Origin: Wyeomyia smithii
Lineage: Eukaryota > Arthropoda > Insecta > Diptera > Culicidae
Assembly: GCF_029784165.1 (NCBI RefSeq)
Contig: NC_073694.1
Span: 40,591,006-40,655,005, forward strand
Length of the DNA: 64,000 nucleotides
Direction of reading: 5' to 3'
The position numbers and the translations under genes are program-made. Shown in pieces: positions 1 to 10,324 of this stretch (positions within the stretch are counted from its first letter, which is position 1; the number at the start of each line of letters is the position of its first letter). The notes under the pieces are model-generated. The model was not told the origin of the DNA and made no database searches. It saw only the letters and a program-made list of their open reading frames with translations.

Positions 1-131
1 ATTGCATATCATGATGTCTCGAAGGTAAAGCTTCTTCGAAAAGTTCGTAACAACTCGAAAAAAAATCAGATGTCTTGGAAGAAAACATGCTGGCACATGC
101 AGCAGTACCGCAACGAGCCATGTATGAGTGA
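1..131 (+). repeat. Left-edge copy of a dispersed repeat
   Basis: This segment resembles the sequence near 48905-49070. Both carry a block reading roughly GATGTCT(T/C)GAAGGT(A/G)AAGCTT, then (G/A)AAAGTTCGTAAC, and later a GATGTCTTGAAGAA block followed by a ...GCAGTAC...CAAxxAATGTATGA stretch. In one frame both encode a short DVxKVKLxRKVRN-like peptide, so they may be remnants of one coding transposon, but no family was recognised. The copy here is shorter in the middle and cut by the window edge. Both copies are on the + strand. Confidence 0.5.
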
Positions 132-1090
132 AACGCTGGTCACTCGTTGTCAATCAGTGCAACAGGGCTCGACTCTCATTTGCCGTAGTGATGGCGCTTC
201 AACACCAACTTTTTATTCTTTACACGCTTTGCAGTTTCCGACAAAGGTTTAGATTATAAAATTTTATTGAACTTCGTAGAAGACACAAAATTTCTGTCTC
301 TTCAAATTTCTGAAATGTTTTTGTTGGGGGTTGTTGAATTTGTCTGCAATTCACGGTTTTTTGTAATATTTTTGTGATTGGGAACATTAAACTCACTAAA
401 TAATACGCAACTTTCTGAATCAGCACACTCAAAATATCTGCAATTGTTAGCGAAATGTGAATTTTATTAAAACGGTAAAATAAAAAAAATTAAATTGAAA
501 AATTACAAAAACACAAAAAGTACATCTTTAAAAATTTAAGAGGATAAAGATTTTCTAATGGACAGTTTTTAGAGAAGATCATGGTTTGCTAATACTGACT
601 AACCAACGGGATATATAATTTACAAAATTGTGATTTTTTCAAATTTTTTGTCATATTTTCATTTAAGTACTACTTAAAAAACTTCTGTACTTGGACGAAA
701 ATGACGTACTTATCCAATTTTTATCGAGAAAACATTTGTAAAAAACTCATGAACCCATTACATCGTGAAATTCAGACAAAATTTAAAAAAGAAACTTGTA
801 AATCTCTGAATCTTAAAGAATTAGAAAATTTGTGTATTCTGTGAAGTCTCATAGAATTAAAAGATCTACAACTTTGTCGAAAACTGCAAAGCTCTAGCGT
901 ATAAGAGAAAGAAGTTGGTATCGCAGTGCCACCTTCGCGGCTGAATTCAGAACTTATTCAAATATACAAATTGAAGCCCTAACTATACCAAGAAACTATG
1001 TAGAAGATCGGAAACTGACTTGGTAAACCATAAGAGCGCTAATAATTTCATTCTGCTAGATTTCATTCCTGGCCCAGTGTGCAATGAAAT
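132..1090. other. AT-rich intergenic stretch, nothing recognised
   Basis: The sequence is very AT-rich with homopolymer A/T runs and only short ORFs. No coding pattern, RNA gene or inverted-repeat element was seen. Confidence 0.5.
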
Positions 1091-1326
1091 AGGGTAAGGA
1101 CCCCACAATTCGTCCTGACCCCACAATTTGCCCACCCAATCAACAAATTGTTTATGGGGTTTGTTATTGAAATATGCCAAATAATAATTTATTTTTAATC
1201 TCAGCTATTTCTTCTTTATGTTTAAACACGGTTCTTAGAGTTGACACTGTATTGCGAACAATAAAAAATAGGTGGACGAATTTTGGGTACTCGGATAAAG
1301 TGGGCGAACTCTGGGGTCGTTACTCT
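1091..1326. mobile_element. Small MITE with diverged terminal inverted repeats
   Basis: The left end reads AGGGTAAGGACCCCAC and the reverse complement of the right end reads AGAGTAACGACCCCAG. The pairing resumes further in with ATTCGTCC and TTTGCCCAC / TTCGCCCAC blocks. The element is about 236 bp with no coding capacity. No clear target duplication was found, so the exact ends are approximate. Confidence 0.6.
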
Positions 1327-1838
1327 ATATGGAGAACATTGACCTTCGAATTTCATTTAACAGTAGAATTCAAATGTTTCGCCTTCTCGGAAAAAAGTCT
1401 TCATGCAAATTTTCAGCAACCACAGACAGAAGGTTGCATCGAATGCCTGTCTGTCTGTGGAAAAAGAATTTAAAAATTATGCCTGCTTCCAGAACAGAGG
1501 CTACTGCACGAATGAATTGGAATTTCGTTGCATGGAAACTTTTTTTCGAGAGAACAACTTTTGAGACCTTCCGCTTAAGCGAAATTCGAAAAATCGATTT
1601 CCAATGACAGTAACAACAATTCGAATATGGGAAGTAATTTAAACAGCCCGTGCGTTGCACGGTAAGCGGTGTCGCTAATGATAGCAGGAAAACACTTCAT
1701 CTTTTGTTCTCTCCTATTCTCTCTATTCTATATTCTCCCGCGTTCATATCTGTGATACAACGCAACCCAGTACTGAGAATGAGTGATGTGAGCGCGCTAA
1801 ACCATTGTTTTTCCAACATGATAGTCATTGATTTAAGT

Positions 1839-1840
<2 letters not shown>
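1327..1840. other. Intergenic, nothing recognised
   Basis: Overlapping short ORFs occur on both strands but none resembles a known protein. A GC-rich near-palindrome, CCCGTGCGTTGCACGG, lies at about 1649-1664. No gene is supported. Confidence 0.45.

Positions 1841-1897
<57 letters not shown>
1841..1897. repeat. (CT)n microsatellite
   Basis: A perfect CT dinucleotide run of 57 bases. The open frame through it translates as serine-leucine repeats and is a by-product of the microsatellite. Confidence 0.95.
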
Positions 1898-1901
<4 letters not shown>

Positions 1902-3183
1902 TACCTCACTGTTCAATATTCTCAAAATTCATATTTTCTATCAAAGTGTAGCCAATTTTGGCGTCGCGCCTTAACCTACTTCAGACGGCTGCTGAAGAGG
2001 CTAAGGCTCTTATTCACTGACAACGGCATTGCATCGGTTTTGTGGGGTGCGCGTGGAACCATTTTTTTAATGTTGAAAAAGAAACATAAATGTTAAACAA
2101 ATTGAAAATGTAAAATTTCGCAGAAATTTCAAAGTCTCTATCCTTGAACTGTGTCCCTATAATGTACACGAAAACACTGCAAAACATTATTTGTATTCCT
2201 ATCGTTTGGAGAGCAATGCTTAACCATCTTTAAATCTGCTTTTTCTTAGACAAATCTGTTCTACTATCAATAATCGTTTCGGGAATGTTCAGTTTTACAT
2301 GAAAATTCACGAAAAATGCCATTGGAAATCGAGCAAAATGCAAGAACACCGTTTTTGATTACATTTTTCTTCCTATAAGTGTTAATTCACGTAGTAAACA
2401 GTGGGATCATTTTATACTATTGATAACACCTTACAACAACGATAAAGTTACAATTAGCGATTAGCAAAAATTCCACTTATCTAATCTACTTGTTAGCGGC
2501 TGTGATTCAGTCTTCTACAAAAATGATTTCTTTTACTACTAATAACGTTACTGATACTGATCTTTTCAATTACCAAATTTATTCTAGAAATTTTTGTTTG
2601 AAGATTTTCAAAATAAAACTTGATTTAACTAGATTAATGTAAATCAACTGTTCAATTATTGTCGTTAACGGAAGCGAATCCAACATTCAAGTTACACATT
2701 AAATAAAACTAGAAGTGTAAAAAAATTCAAATTTTAATGTCAAGCCTATATTTGTGCACTTGGGTAAAATTTTTTTAAGAATATAAATTATTGAAAGAGA
2801 AGACTATTCCATCCAAAATAGCATAACTTGCTGTCTGTATATTTAAACAAATTATTCTCCAATCAAAACCTTGGCACTTACCAACCATCATTGGTCAATC
2901 AGCGGTGGCCCTCCTTCAAGGTTCTCGACATTCCCCCACCGCTTTCGATTTTTTTTCCTGCTATTATCCACTAAACTGATTCAGAGAATTCCCACTTTTC
3001 CTAGCGAATATCTCTCACTTTATGATGCCAACTCCACACCACACCGCACCGGCTCGAACAGGCCCCAGTCAAGTAAAGGCAATTGCTACTCATAATTCAA
3101 TTTTTGCCTCCTTTTCACACAGTTATAGTTAACGTAACGATTCGATGCTGCTCAGCTGAGCGTCCAAACACTAACGAACCAGG
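1898..3183. other. AT-rich intergenic, nothing recognised
   Basis: Low-complexity AT-rich sequence to about 2870, then somewhat more GC-balanced sequence leading into the GTC microsatellite. No supported gene or mobile element was seen. Confidence 0.45.
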
Positions 3184-3191
3184 CGTCGTCT

Positions 3192-3283
<92 letters not shown>
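3184..3283. repeat. (GTC)n trinucleotide microsatellite
   Basis: About 100 bp of nearly pure GTC/CGT repeat with one interruption near its start. It produces spurious poly-Val (+) and poly-Thr (-) frames. It lies just upstream of a GC-richer block that may be a non-coding first exon. Confidence 0.95.
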
Positions 3284-3284
<1 letters not shown>

Positions 3285-3299
3285 TCGTTGAGAGTCGCA

Positions 3300-4150
3300 C
3301 CGCGTCTGCCAGTTTACCTATTACATCAAAGCAAAGCGTTTCATGATCCTTTCGTTTGAATTCGTCTTCTCTGGTGGAGTCAAGTGCACCTCTGCGTAGT
3401 ACCCTGCGGGCCTTGCCCGAGAGTGAAAGCCGTCGGTGTCGCTAGTGACCAGTGGAAAAAAAATCCACTAAGACAGACAGCATACCTAGCATTTGTCAAA
3501 CTGATAAGACTGAAACCCAGTCAGTGGCTTTCTGGAAGATAACGACGTGACAAAGTGCCTTTTCTGTATTCGGTTGCAGCAGCAGTGCTTTCGTGACCTT
3601 TTAAAACAAAAGAAACGATTGTGCGCAGCTTGGTGTGGGCACTGCTGTTTTGAAACCGGAGCAGCTGAGAAGACCAAACCCTGGTGAATCTGACCTGAAT
3701 CGTACGGTGGTGGTGACACGGGGCGTCGGTGGTGCGGCGGCTGGTCTGGCGGTATTCAAGTTCAAGTTTAGGCGGTACACAGTCAGAGTGGTAAAGTGAT
3801 TTCGGGTGGTTGATTCGTGTGGAGAAAGCTCGTAGATCAAAGAGCAAAGAATTTTCAACAAAACTCAACGTGAACGGGTTACAATAGTGATTACATAATT
3901 CGGTTGGCTGTTTTGGTTTCGAATAAACCTTCAATAGCAGACGCGTGATAGAAGGAGGGAAAAGTTCTACGCTGAAGTTCAAGTACGGCTGGTATCGATT
4001 TTTCGCACGTGAATGGCTATGATGAGAAAGCCGAATATATGTGCGAAGCATTGCGATGCTGTATTGTTAATAGTGTTATTGGTGGATTGTGATGGAGAAA
4101 GGCGTCTGTTCCAATAATTGGCATCCTTGGAAACATGTGGATGAAAGTGT
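3300..4150 (+). promoter_or_regulatory. Candidate promoter/5' non-coding exon region, perhaps of the nucleotidase gene
   Basis: This block is clearly more GC-balanced than its neighbours and has no transposon signature or long + strand ORF. It has the texture of insect 5' untranslated sequence (many CAGT, AAAGTG and CGTG words). The first coding exon of the nucleotidase at 10325 is preceded by a splice-acceptor-like TTTCCAG ending at 10294, which implies an upstream non-coding exon; this block is the most plausible place for one. No TATA box, start site or splice donor could be fixed. Inference only. Confidence 0.2.
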
Positions 4151-4869
4151 TAATATATAATTTTTCACACATCCGGTAAAACTGCCGCGTCTAGTTTGGT
4201 TTCTACTGCTATTATTATTTTATGACACCATGTTTATTTCATGAAATCATTGGACTAATTTGAACGATTTTTAAGTGGTACAGTCGAAGTAAATCCGTAC
4301 AAGAAAAACAATTACTTCCATTTGAGTCTTGTACAAAATTGCACAACACTGGTCAACACAGGTTTTGCCCAAGGAATCAAACTGAAAAAATATTATATAT
4401 TGCATCTGTTTAACCATTCCTATAAATTTTGGTGCTCCAAGTCAGCTCCAAATGGTTAAAAAGCAACTCAATAAACAGATTAGCAGATATGATTGTCACA
4501 AAGGCCGTACACAACTGTACGTGTCAGTACTCAGACATGAGCTACCAAAAAACTTGCTCAATAACAAACCGTTTTGTAACGAGAAACAGGACCAAGAGAA
4601 ACACCTTCTAAAAGTATTAGAGTTAGCTTGAGTATGCACAAATGCAGGCTTGATGTAGGACAACGTAAATTAATTCATCAAACTCTGGTTATATATGCTT
4701 CCACCAGACATGAAAAGAACCCAGGAAGCAACATGACACAACGTGTTAGGTTGTTACGTGACTGAGAGTCCCGCTGGTTGGCAACAAGAATTGAGATTTG
4801 AGCAATTCCCATTGAGACTGAACCGCTGCTCATATGAAGTTGTTAAAAACGATTCAAGCTATGTTTGTT
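4151..4869. other. Intergenic, nothing recognised
   Basis: AT-rich sequence with short ORFs only. A stretch near 4345 (ACTGGTCAACACAGG) resembles one near 24885 in inverted orientation, but no element could be delimited. Confidence 0.4.
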
Positions 4870-5062
4870 TGAGAACCCGATTGATTAAGTGAAGAAACTA
4901 AACTTGGGTAAACAAATTGAACCCCTCGTCAACTGGAAATAAATACTTTTTTATGGATCCATCGTTTTTTGTCAAAACTTGGCTCACCATAATTGTTCTA
5001 AATCTTAAATTTCTTTATGAAATTATGGAAAGCGGACAGATAGGATCTTCTGTTCCAAATAT
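4870..5062 (+). repeat. Dispersed repeat, paired with 32040-32260
   Basis: The order of blocks is shared with 32040-32260: GTCAACTGGAAAT (here) against TTAACTGGAAAT, a T-rich run, then TTGGCTCACCA, GTTCTAAATCTTAAATTTCT and an AAATTA stretch. The second copy differs by scattered substitutions. Both are + strand. It abuts the complex repeat that follows and may be part of a larger composite. Confidence 0.55.
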
Positions 5063-5106
5063 CAAAGTTGGATCTCACCCACCTTCCTTAAAAACCCTCG
5101 CGCTAT

Positions 5107-7752
5107 TCGAAAGCTTATGTTTTGCCTTTCTCCTAGAAAGGTATAGCAATCACTGGAAAAACCAAAGGTATGAAAGTGGTCCCAATGGCCGAATGTCATA
5201 TAACACTCGACCCCTTTCGACGAACTGAGCATTTTCTGTATGTATGTATGTATGTGTGTATGTGTGTGTGTGTGTATTTGCAACTTTTTTTTCTCACTCA
5301 CTTTTCTCAGAGATGGCTGGATCGATTTTCCTAAAATTAATTGCAAATGAAAGGTCTAGTTGCGCCATAGGTTGCTATTGAATCTGATTACAAGATTTTT
5401 AGTTTAGAGGTTATGTATCAAAATGTAAAAATCACGAAACATCAATATCTCAGAAACCACATAACCGATTTCAATAAAACTGGTTTCAAATGATCGGGCT
5501 CTCCCCAGAACCCTAAACTTTTAAATTTCGTTATGATTGAACATATGGTTCAAAAGTTATGTAAAGAAAAGTTATCCTGAGATTGTTCAAACTCACTCAC
5601 TTTTCTCAGAGATGGCTGAACCGATTTTCACAAAATTAGTGTCAAATGAAAGGTCTAGTTGCCCCATAGGTGCTATTGAATTTCATTGTAATCGGATTGT
5701 AACTTTGTCCGTTGTTTAAAAAATGTGAAATCACATAATGAAAGTAAACATATTGACTTTCTCCCAACGATCACTGGCTAATTAAAAGGTAGAAAAGTGA
5801 TCCAATGGCCGAATGTCATATACTACTCGACTCAGTTCGACGAATCGAGCATTTTCTGCATATATGCATGTATCGGTGAATATGTTTGTGTGTGGGTGTG
5901 TACGTGTGTATGTGCACCTTTTTTTTCGCACTCACTTTTCTCAGAGATGGTCTGACCGATTCTTTCTATCTTGGTGTCAAATGAAGGGTCTATTTGCCGC
6001 TCAGGTTGCTATTGAATTTCATTGTTATCAAACTTTTAGTTTTGGCGCTGCGTCAGAATGTTAAAATAGCACTAATATCTCAGAAGCTATGAACATAGTT
6101 GAATTCAAATTAATGGGCTTTTAAACCCTTAAACAATGAATTTCATAATGTTTAAACATGTGGTTTAAAAGTTATAGAAAGAAACGTAACCCGCAGACTG
6201 TTTAAAACTATAGCTATGATCAAAATATGTGGCCTCAACATCATTTAAATTTGATATTGTACTATTTCAATGTTTGCGGCCTTGCACGGGATTGAAGTTG
6301 AAATTAAAAATCATTTCTATCATTTCACTTTTTGCCTATCTCTTAGAAAGGTATAGCAATCACTGCAAAAACTAAAGGTATAAAAGTGCTCAAAAGGGCC
6401 GAATGTCGTATACTACCCGACTCAGTTCGACGAGCTGAGCTTTTTCTGCATGTGTGTGTATGTGTGTGTGAGAAACGCTCTCCCAATCTCACTCGATTTT
6501 CTCAGAGATGGCTGAACCGATTTCAAAGAAATTGATTGCAAATGAAAGGTCTAGTTGCCCTAAAAGACCCTATTGAATTTTATTGTAATCTGATTTCTAG
6601 AAGTTATGTATCAAAATGTAAAAATGACGAAACATCAATATCTCAGAAACTACACAACTGTTTGACAAAATTGGTTTCAAATGAACGGGCTACCTAAAAA
6701 AACACTTAACTTTTGAATTTTATGAAGATTGAACATGTGGTTCAGAAGTTATGGAAGAAAACGTGTTCTGGAGACTATTTAATCTCACTCATGTTTCTCA
6801 AAGATGGCTGGACCGATTTTCATAAAATCAGTGATAAAGTGGAAGGTCTTGTTACCCCATAAGACCCTAACGATTTTTTTTGCAAACGGATTATTACTTT
6901 GCCTGTTATGTTTAAAAATGTGAAATCCAGCTATGAAAAGAAGCATATTCCGATGACTACTTGGACTCATTCACTTTTCTCAGAGATGGTTGACCCGATT
7001 TCCACAGAATTAGTATCAAACAAAAGGTCTAGCAGCCTTATAACACCCTATTGAATTTTGCTGTAACCGGACTGTAACTTCGTCTGTAATGTATCGAAAT
7101 GTGAAAATCACGAAACTTCATTATCATAGAAACTACACAACCGATTTGAACAATATTATTATCAGATGAACGGGCTAGTTTAGGGTTAACTGATGAATTA
7201 TGATTGAACACGTGGTTTCAAAGTTTGGCTGCCCTATACGTTACCTTTTCATTTGATTGTAATCAAACTTAAACAACCTTTATGTTTTAATTTGTAAAAC
7301 AACGAAAGTCTATTATCTCAAGTATTACACGACTTATTTGAACATTACTAGTGTCATACAAACGAGTCATCTCTCAAACTTACAAATAACAAACTTCATA
7401 ACAAATTGATATGCTGTTCAAAAGTTCTGGAAAGAAAAGAAATTCAAAGATTATTGAACACTACACCTGCTTTGATCAATATATATGGCCTCAACATGAC
7501 TTAAATATGGTATCGTACTATTTGAATGTTCCCGGTATCGCTCGTGATTAATTATTCGAAATTAAGAGTCATTTATTTTATTTCGCTATTTCTCAAGCAC
7601 TAACATTACGTCAAATTACATATTTTATACTTTAATTACAACCCAAAGAGTGAATATACCTTTATTGGATTTAAGCATTCATGTAAATCTATTTTTACAA
7701 ATAATAAGTTTGAATGAGAAAGGCTGAGTCTGACCGCTAGGTGGATTAATTT
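5107..7752. repeat. 2.6-kb complex repeat with ~300-bp and ~600-bp internal periodicity
   Basis: A module containing CTCAGAGATGGCTG followed by ACCGATTTT, AAATGAAAGGTCTAG and CTATTGAATTT recurs at about 5293, 5591, 5928, 6487, 6783 and 6966. A head module (AGAAAGGTATAGCAATCACT, GGCCGAATGTCATATA, TCGACGAACTGAGC, then a TATG/TGTG microsatellite) occurs at about 5121 and 6328, with a degenerate copy at about 5757. That gives a higher-order period near 600 bp. The far end reads GAATGAGAAAGGCTGAGTC then CTAGGTGGATTA. There is no ORF, so this is a non-coding repeat made of diverged duplicated monomers. I believe the head module is common in mosquito intergenic DNA but cannot name a family. Confidence 0.7.
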
Positions 7753-7989
7753 AGGTTTTTTTTACATAAAATATATTACACATTGTTCACGTGAACATAG
7801 CTCGGCAGAGCAGACCCGGCGAAAGTCATCCGAAATAGTGAAATATCGAGCAAAATCGTTAACGATAACATTGATAATTTCCAAGCTTTTATCGATATTA
7901 TCGATAATTTTTGCAGACGGTGCGAGGTCGCAAAAGCAAGGATACTGTTTGTTCACTTGTGAATTTTACCGAAGTCTATTCGGCCAGTA
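7753..7989. other. Short intergenic stretch with a TCGATAATATCGAT palindrome
   Basis: Nothing coding is seen. Around 7890-7906 there is a self-complementary run built on ATCGATATTATCGAT. No larger structure was identified. Confidence 0.35.
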
Positions 7990-8930
7990 GAGAATTGGGA
8001 ACAATAATTGGCTATTTTGGCCATCGATCCTTTCTGGCACATCCGAGTACACGATGGATTAGCTCATGTGCGGCTCCTTTTCCGATTCTTGGAACCTAGT
8101 ACCCGAGAGAATCAGACTGGGGAGCGAGCGGGTCTCCATCTTTGCAATTGGGACACGCGTGCCAAGAAGGCAAACCCTTCTATTTTAACTCTTAAAACTT
8201 TCTATTCGGGTGAATCATACTACGGAACGAGCGGGTTTTCACCTCTGCAATCGGGACGCCCGATCCAAAAACGCAAAACCCAAATGCAACAAAAATTAAT
8301 AAGCAGAAAAAAACACAAAAAACTGCTTATCTCGTGTAGTAGCTGTTCTCCTTAACAGGCGTACGGGCGATGCAAATCTAGCAGAATAGTTGTCACAGCA
8401 ATCATCAATCCGTATGTCAAAGCGGGCAGCTTCGAATGGTCACACAAAGGCTTGTTGACCTTGAACAGGGATTAATTTCACTCAAACCGAAAAACCGAAC
8501 TGTAACGAACGGAACACAACCGATGGTATCACATGTTCGACACGGCATAATTCTAATAATTATCTTGGTATATAAACTTTCGAATGCACCGCTAGGAACG
8601 TTCGGACAATGCCACGAAGGAGCAAAATTACTGGCCGTGGGATTCATACCAAAAAACGTTCAAAAACCGAAGTTTGCATTGTTTTTATTTGGGCCGGAAA
8701 AACACAACCCACGGTCCCATCAATCTTACCGGGTGCAGCTTCACACTATGTATATACTAATGTGCCGCTTCTTTTCCAATTCTTGGAACCTTGTATTCGA
8801 GAGGAACAGGCGGGTCTCCCTCCTCGTAATCGAGACGCGTGAGCCGAGAACGCTAAACCCAAATGTAAACAAAATCAATGTAGCAAAAGAAAACCATGAA
8901 AAAATGCTTGTTTTGTGTTGCCGCTCCACG
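7990..8930. repeat. Diverged module present about three times
   Basis: Copies centre on about 8075-8165, 8220-8290 and 8765-8855. Each has GAGCGGGTCTCC or GGCGGGTCTCC (8226: GAGCGGGTTTTCACC), then a TCGGGAC/TCGAGAC-like word, then AAACCC or AAACCCAAATG. The first and third copies also share TTTTCC(G/A)ATTCTTGGAACC, and the second and third share AAAAACAC/CTGCTT-like tails. The frames read through without long ORFs. It may be the untranslated part of a retroelement or a local tandem duplication. Confidence 0.45.
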
Positions 8931-9029
8931 GTGCTCCCAAATGCATCAAAAGATCTGAGTTCACAATTCGATCCGTTATGACGTACTGAATCTCCGGTCA
9001 AAATTTCCAAAATCATCGTCCGGTACATG

Positions 9030-10294
9030 TTTAAGTGAGGCCCTATCGCGGGTCATAAACATAAAAGGTGATAAAAAAACGACGAAATACTCATTGTAAA
9101 ACAACTTTTTCAACCACCTTTTTTAAGAAATAACTTCCAAAATCCAAAATCAATTTACAATTGATGGAATAATTTATCTGAAAATCTCACAGTGCGTAGT
9201 GGTCTAAGCTCGAAAAATTGTGATCGTTTTAGATTTGACTGTGAAAAGTTAGTTTTAAGTACCCAGTGTCTTCAACAAATTTTTTTCACAAAATAGGTCT
9301 TGAAAAAAATTACCGCGTTCTTCTGTCTGCACGTTGGACACGACAAAATAGAGTTTTCTGTAGAACACACTCCTCAAAAAAAGGATTTTTTGTCTATAAC
9401 TGTTTTCTGTGATTGTCAAAACGATATATATTTCACAAAGTTGCGAGGTAGGCTTAGCTGATGAAATAAAAACATTTTGAAATGGCAAACTTTTATTTAA
9501 TATGTTTTTCAGTTCTTACGGAACGTTTTCCAGTATAGAAGAAAAAGACGTAGTCCAACGACAAACTGGAAAAAGTACTTCGAAAATGGGAGCAGATTGC
9601 ACTTTCCATTTGTCATTACGGTTCATTTTTGGGTAAATTATGCAAACTATTTTGTGATTTAAAATTAGTGGAAAAATAGAAGACTTTAATCTGGTTGAAA
9701 ATTTGAAATGACGTTGACACCAAAGTTGTAAATAATTGCTAGTGTTCGGAAAATAATACATAGAAATTGTAATATATTTATCATTACCTGATTGCCATGT
9801 ATTTGCGAACCAATTCTGGCACATTTTTTCAATATTTTCAAGAATATCTGCATTTCAATAATAAGACTGAAAAAATGAAAGATTTTCGGAAGAAAAAAGT
9901 ATGTTCATAACAAACTATTAAAAATTGTTATAAACCTGTTGACCAAACAATGACGTTTATGAATAAGAGTGTTCAACAAAATCGCTTTCAATATTAACAG
10001 TTATCACACTGAAGGAATGAAGTTTGTATAGAACTTCATTCAGAATAATGTGTAAAATAAATCTCAATTTGAAGAAAAAATAGTAAAGTGGTATGAAAAT
10101 TAATCATTGGAAAATTTCGCTATTTATAAAAAATATAATTCAATATACGTCCACTCGAGACAGATAACTGATGCTAATCCAACACAATCCATTCAATGCA
10201 CGAGATTTAAAAGAACGCTTTCAAATTTCACACAGTGATAAATTCGTACAATCAATCAACCATAATTTAAGCAAAGTGAAAAATAACGTTTCCA
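9030..10294. other. AT-rich sequence upstream of the nucleotidase, nothing recognised
   Basis: AT-rich with short ORFs on the - strand only. No promoter elements could be assigned. It is either intergenic or, if the first exon is further upstream, part of a 5' intron ending at the TTTCCAG acceptor at 10294. Confidence 0.35.
10288..10294 (+). promoter_or_regulatory. Candidate splice acceptor before the first coding exon
   Basis: TTTCCAG followed by AGTCCC, 30 bp before the nucleotidase ATG. If used, exon 1 as annotated is really the second exon and the transcript starts at an upstream non-coding exon. The pyrimidine tract is weak, so a start site within this stretch is the alternative. Confidence 0.3.
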
Positions 10295-10324
10295 GAGTCC
10301 CGTCACTGTACACCGGGTACGCCG

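Noticed and set aside
1649..1664. CCCGTGCGTTGCACGG near-palindrome
   Set aside because: Striking word, but alone it defines no element; no partner was found in the window.
1650..2096. 148-codon + strand frame
   Set aside because: Its length depends on the (CT)n run; no recognisable domain and no splice or promoter support.
3083..3346. Open frames through the GTC repeat (poly-Val/poly-Thr)
   Set aside because: Entirely explained by the trinucleotide microsatellite; no sequence outside the repeat looks coding.
3521..4051. 176-codon - strand frame
   Set aside because: Low-complexity composition without motifs, opposite strand to the 5'UTR-like block; no homology recognised.
8436..8981. 181-codon + strand frame
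   Set aside because: Runs across two copies of a non-coding repeated module; frame is not shared between module copies.
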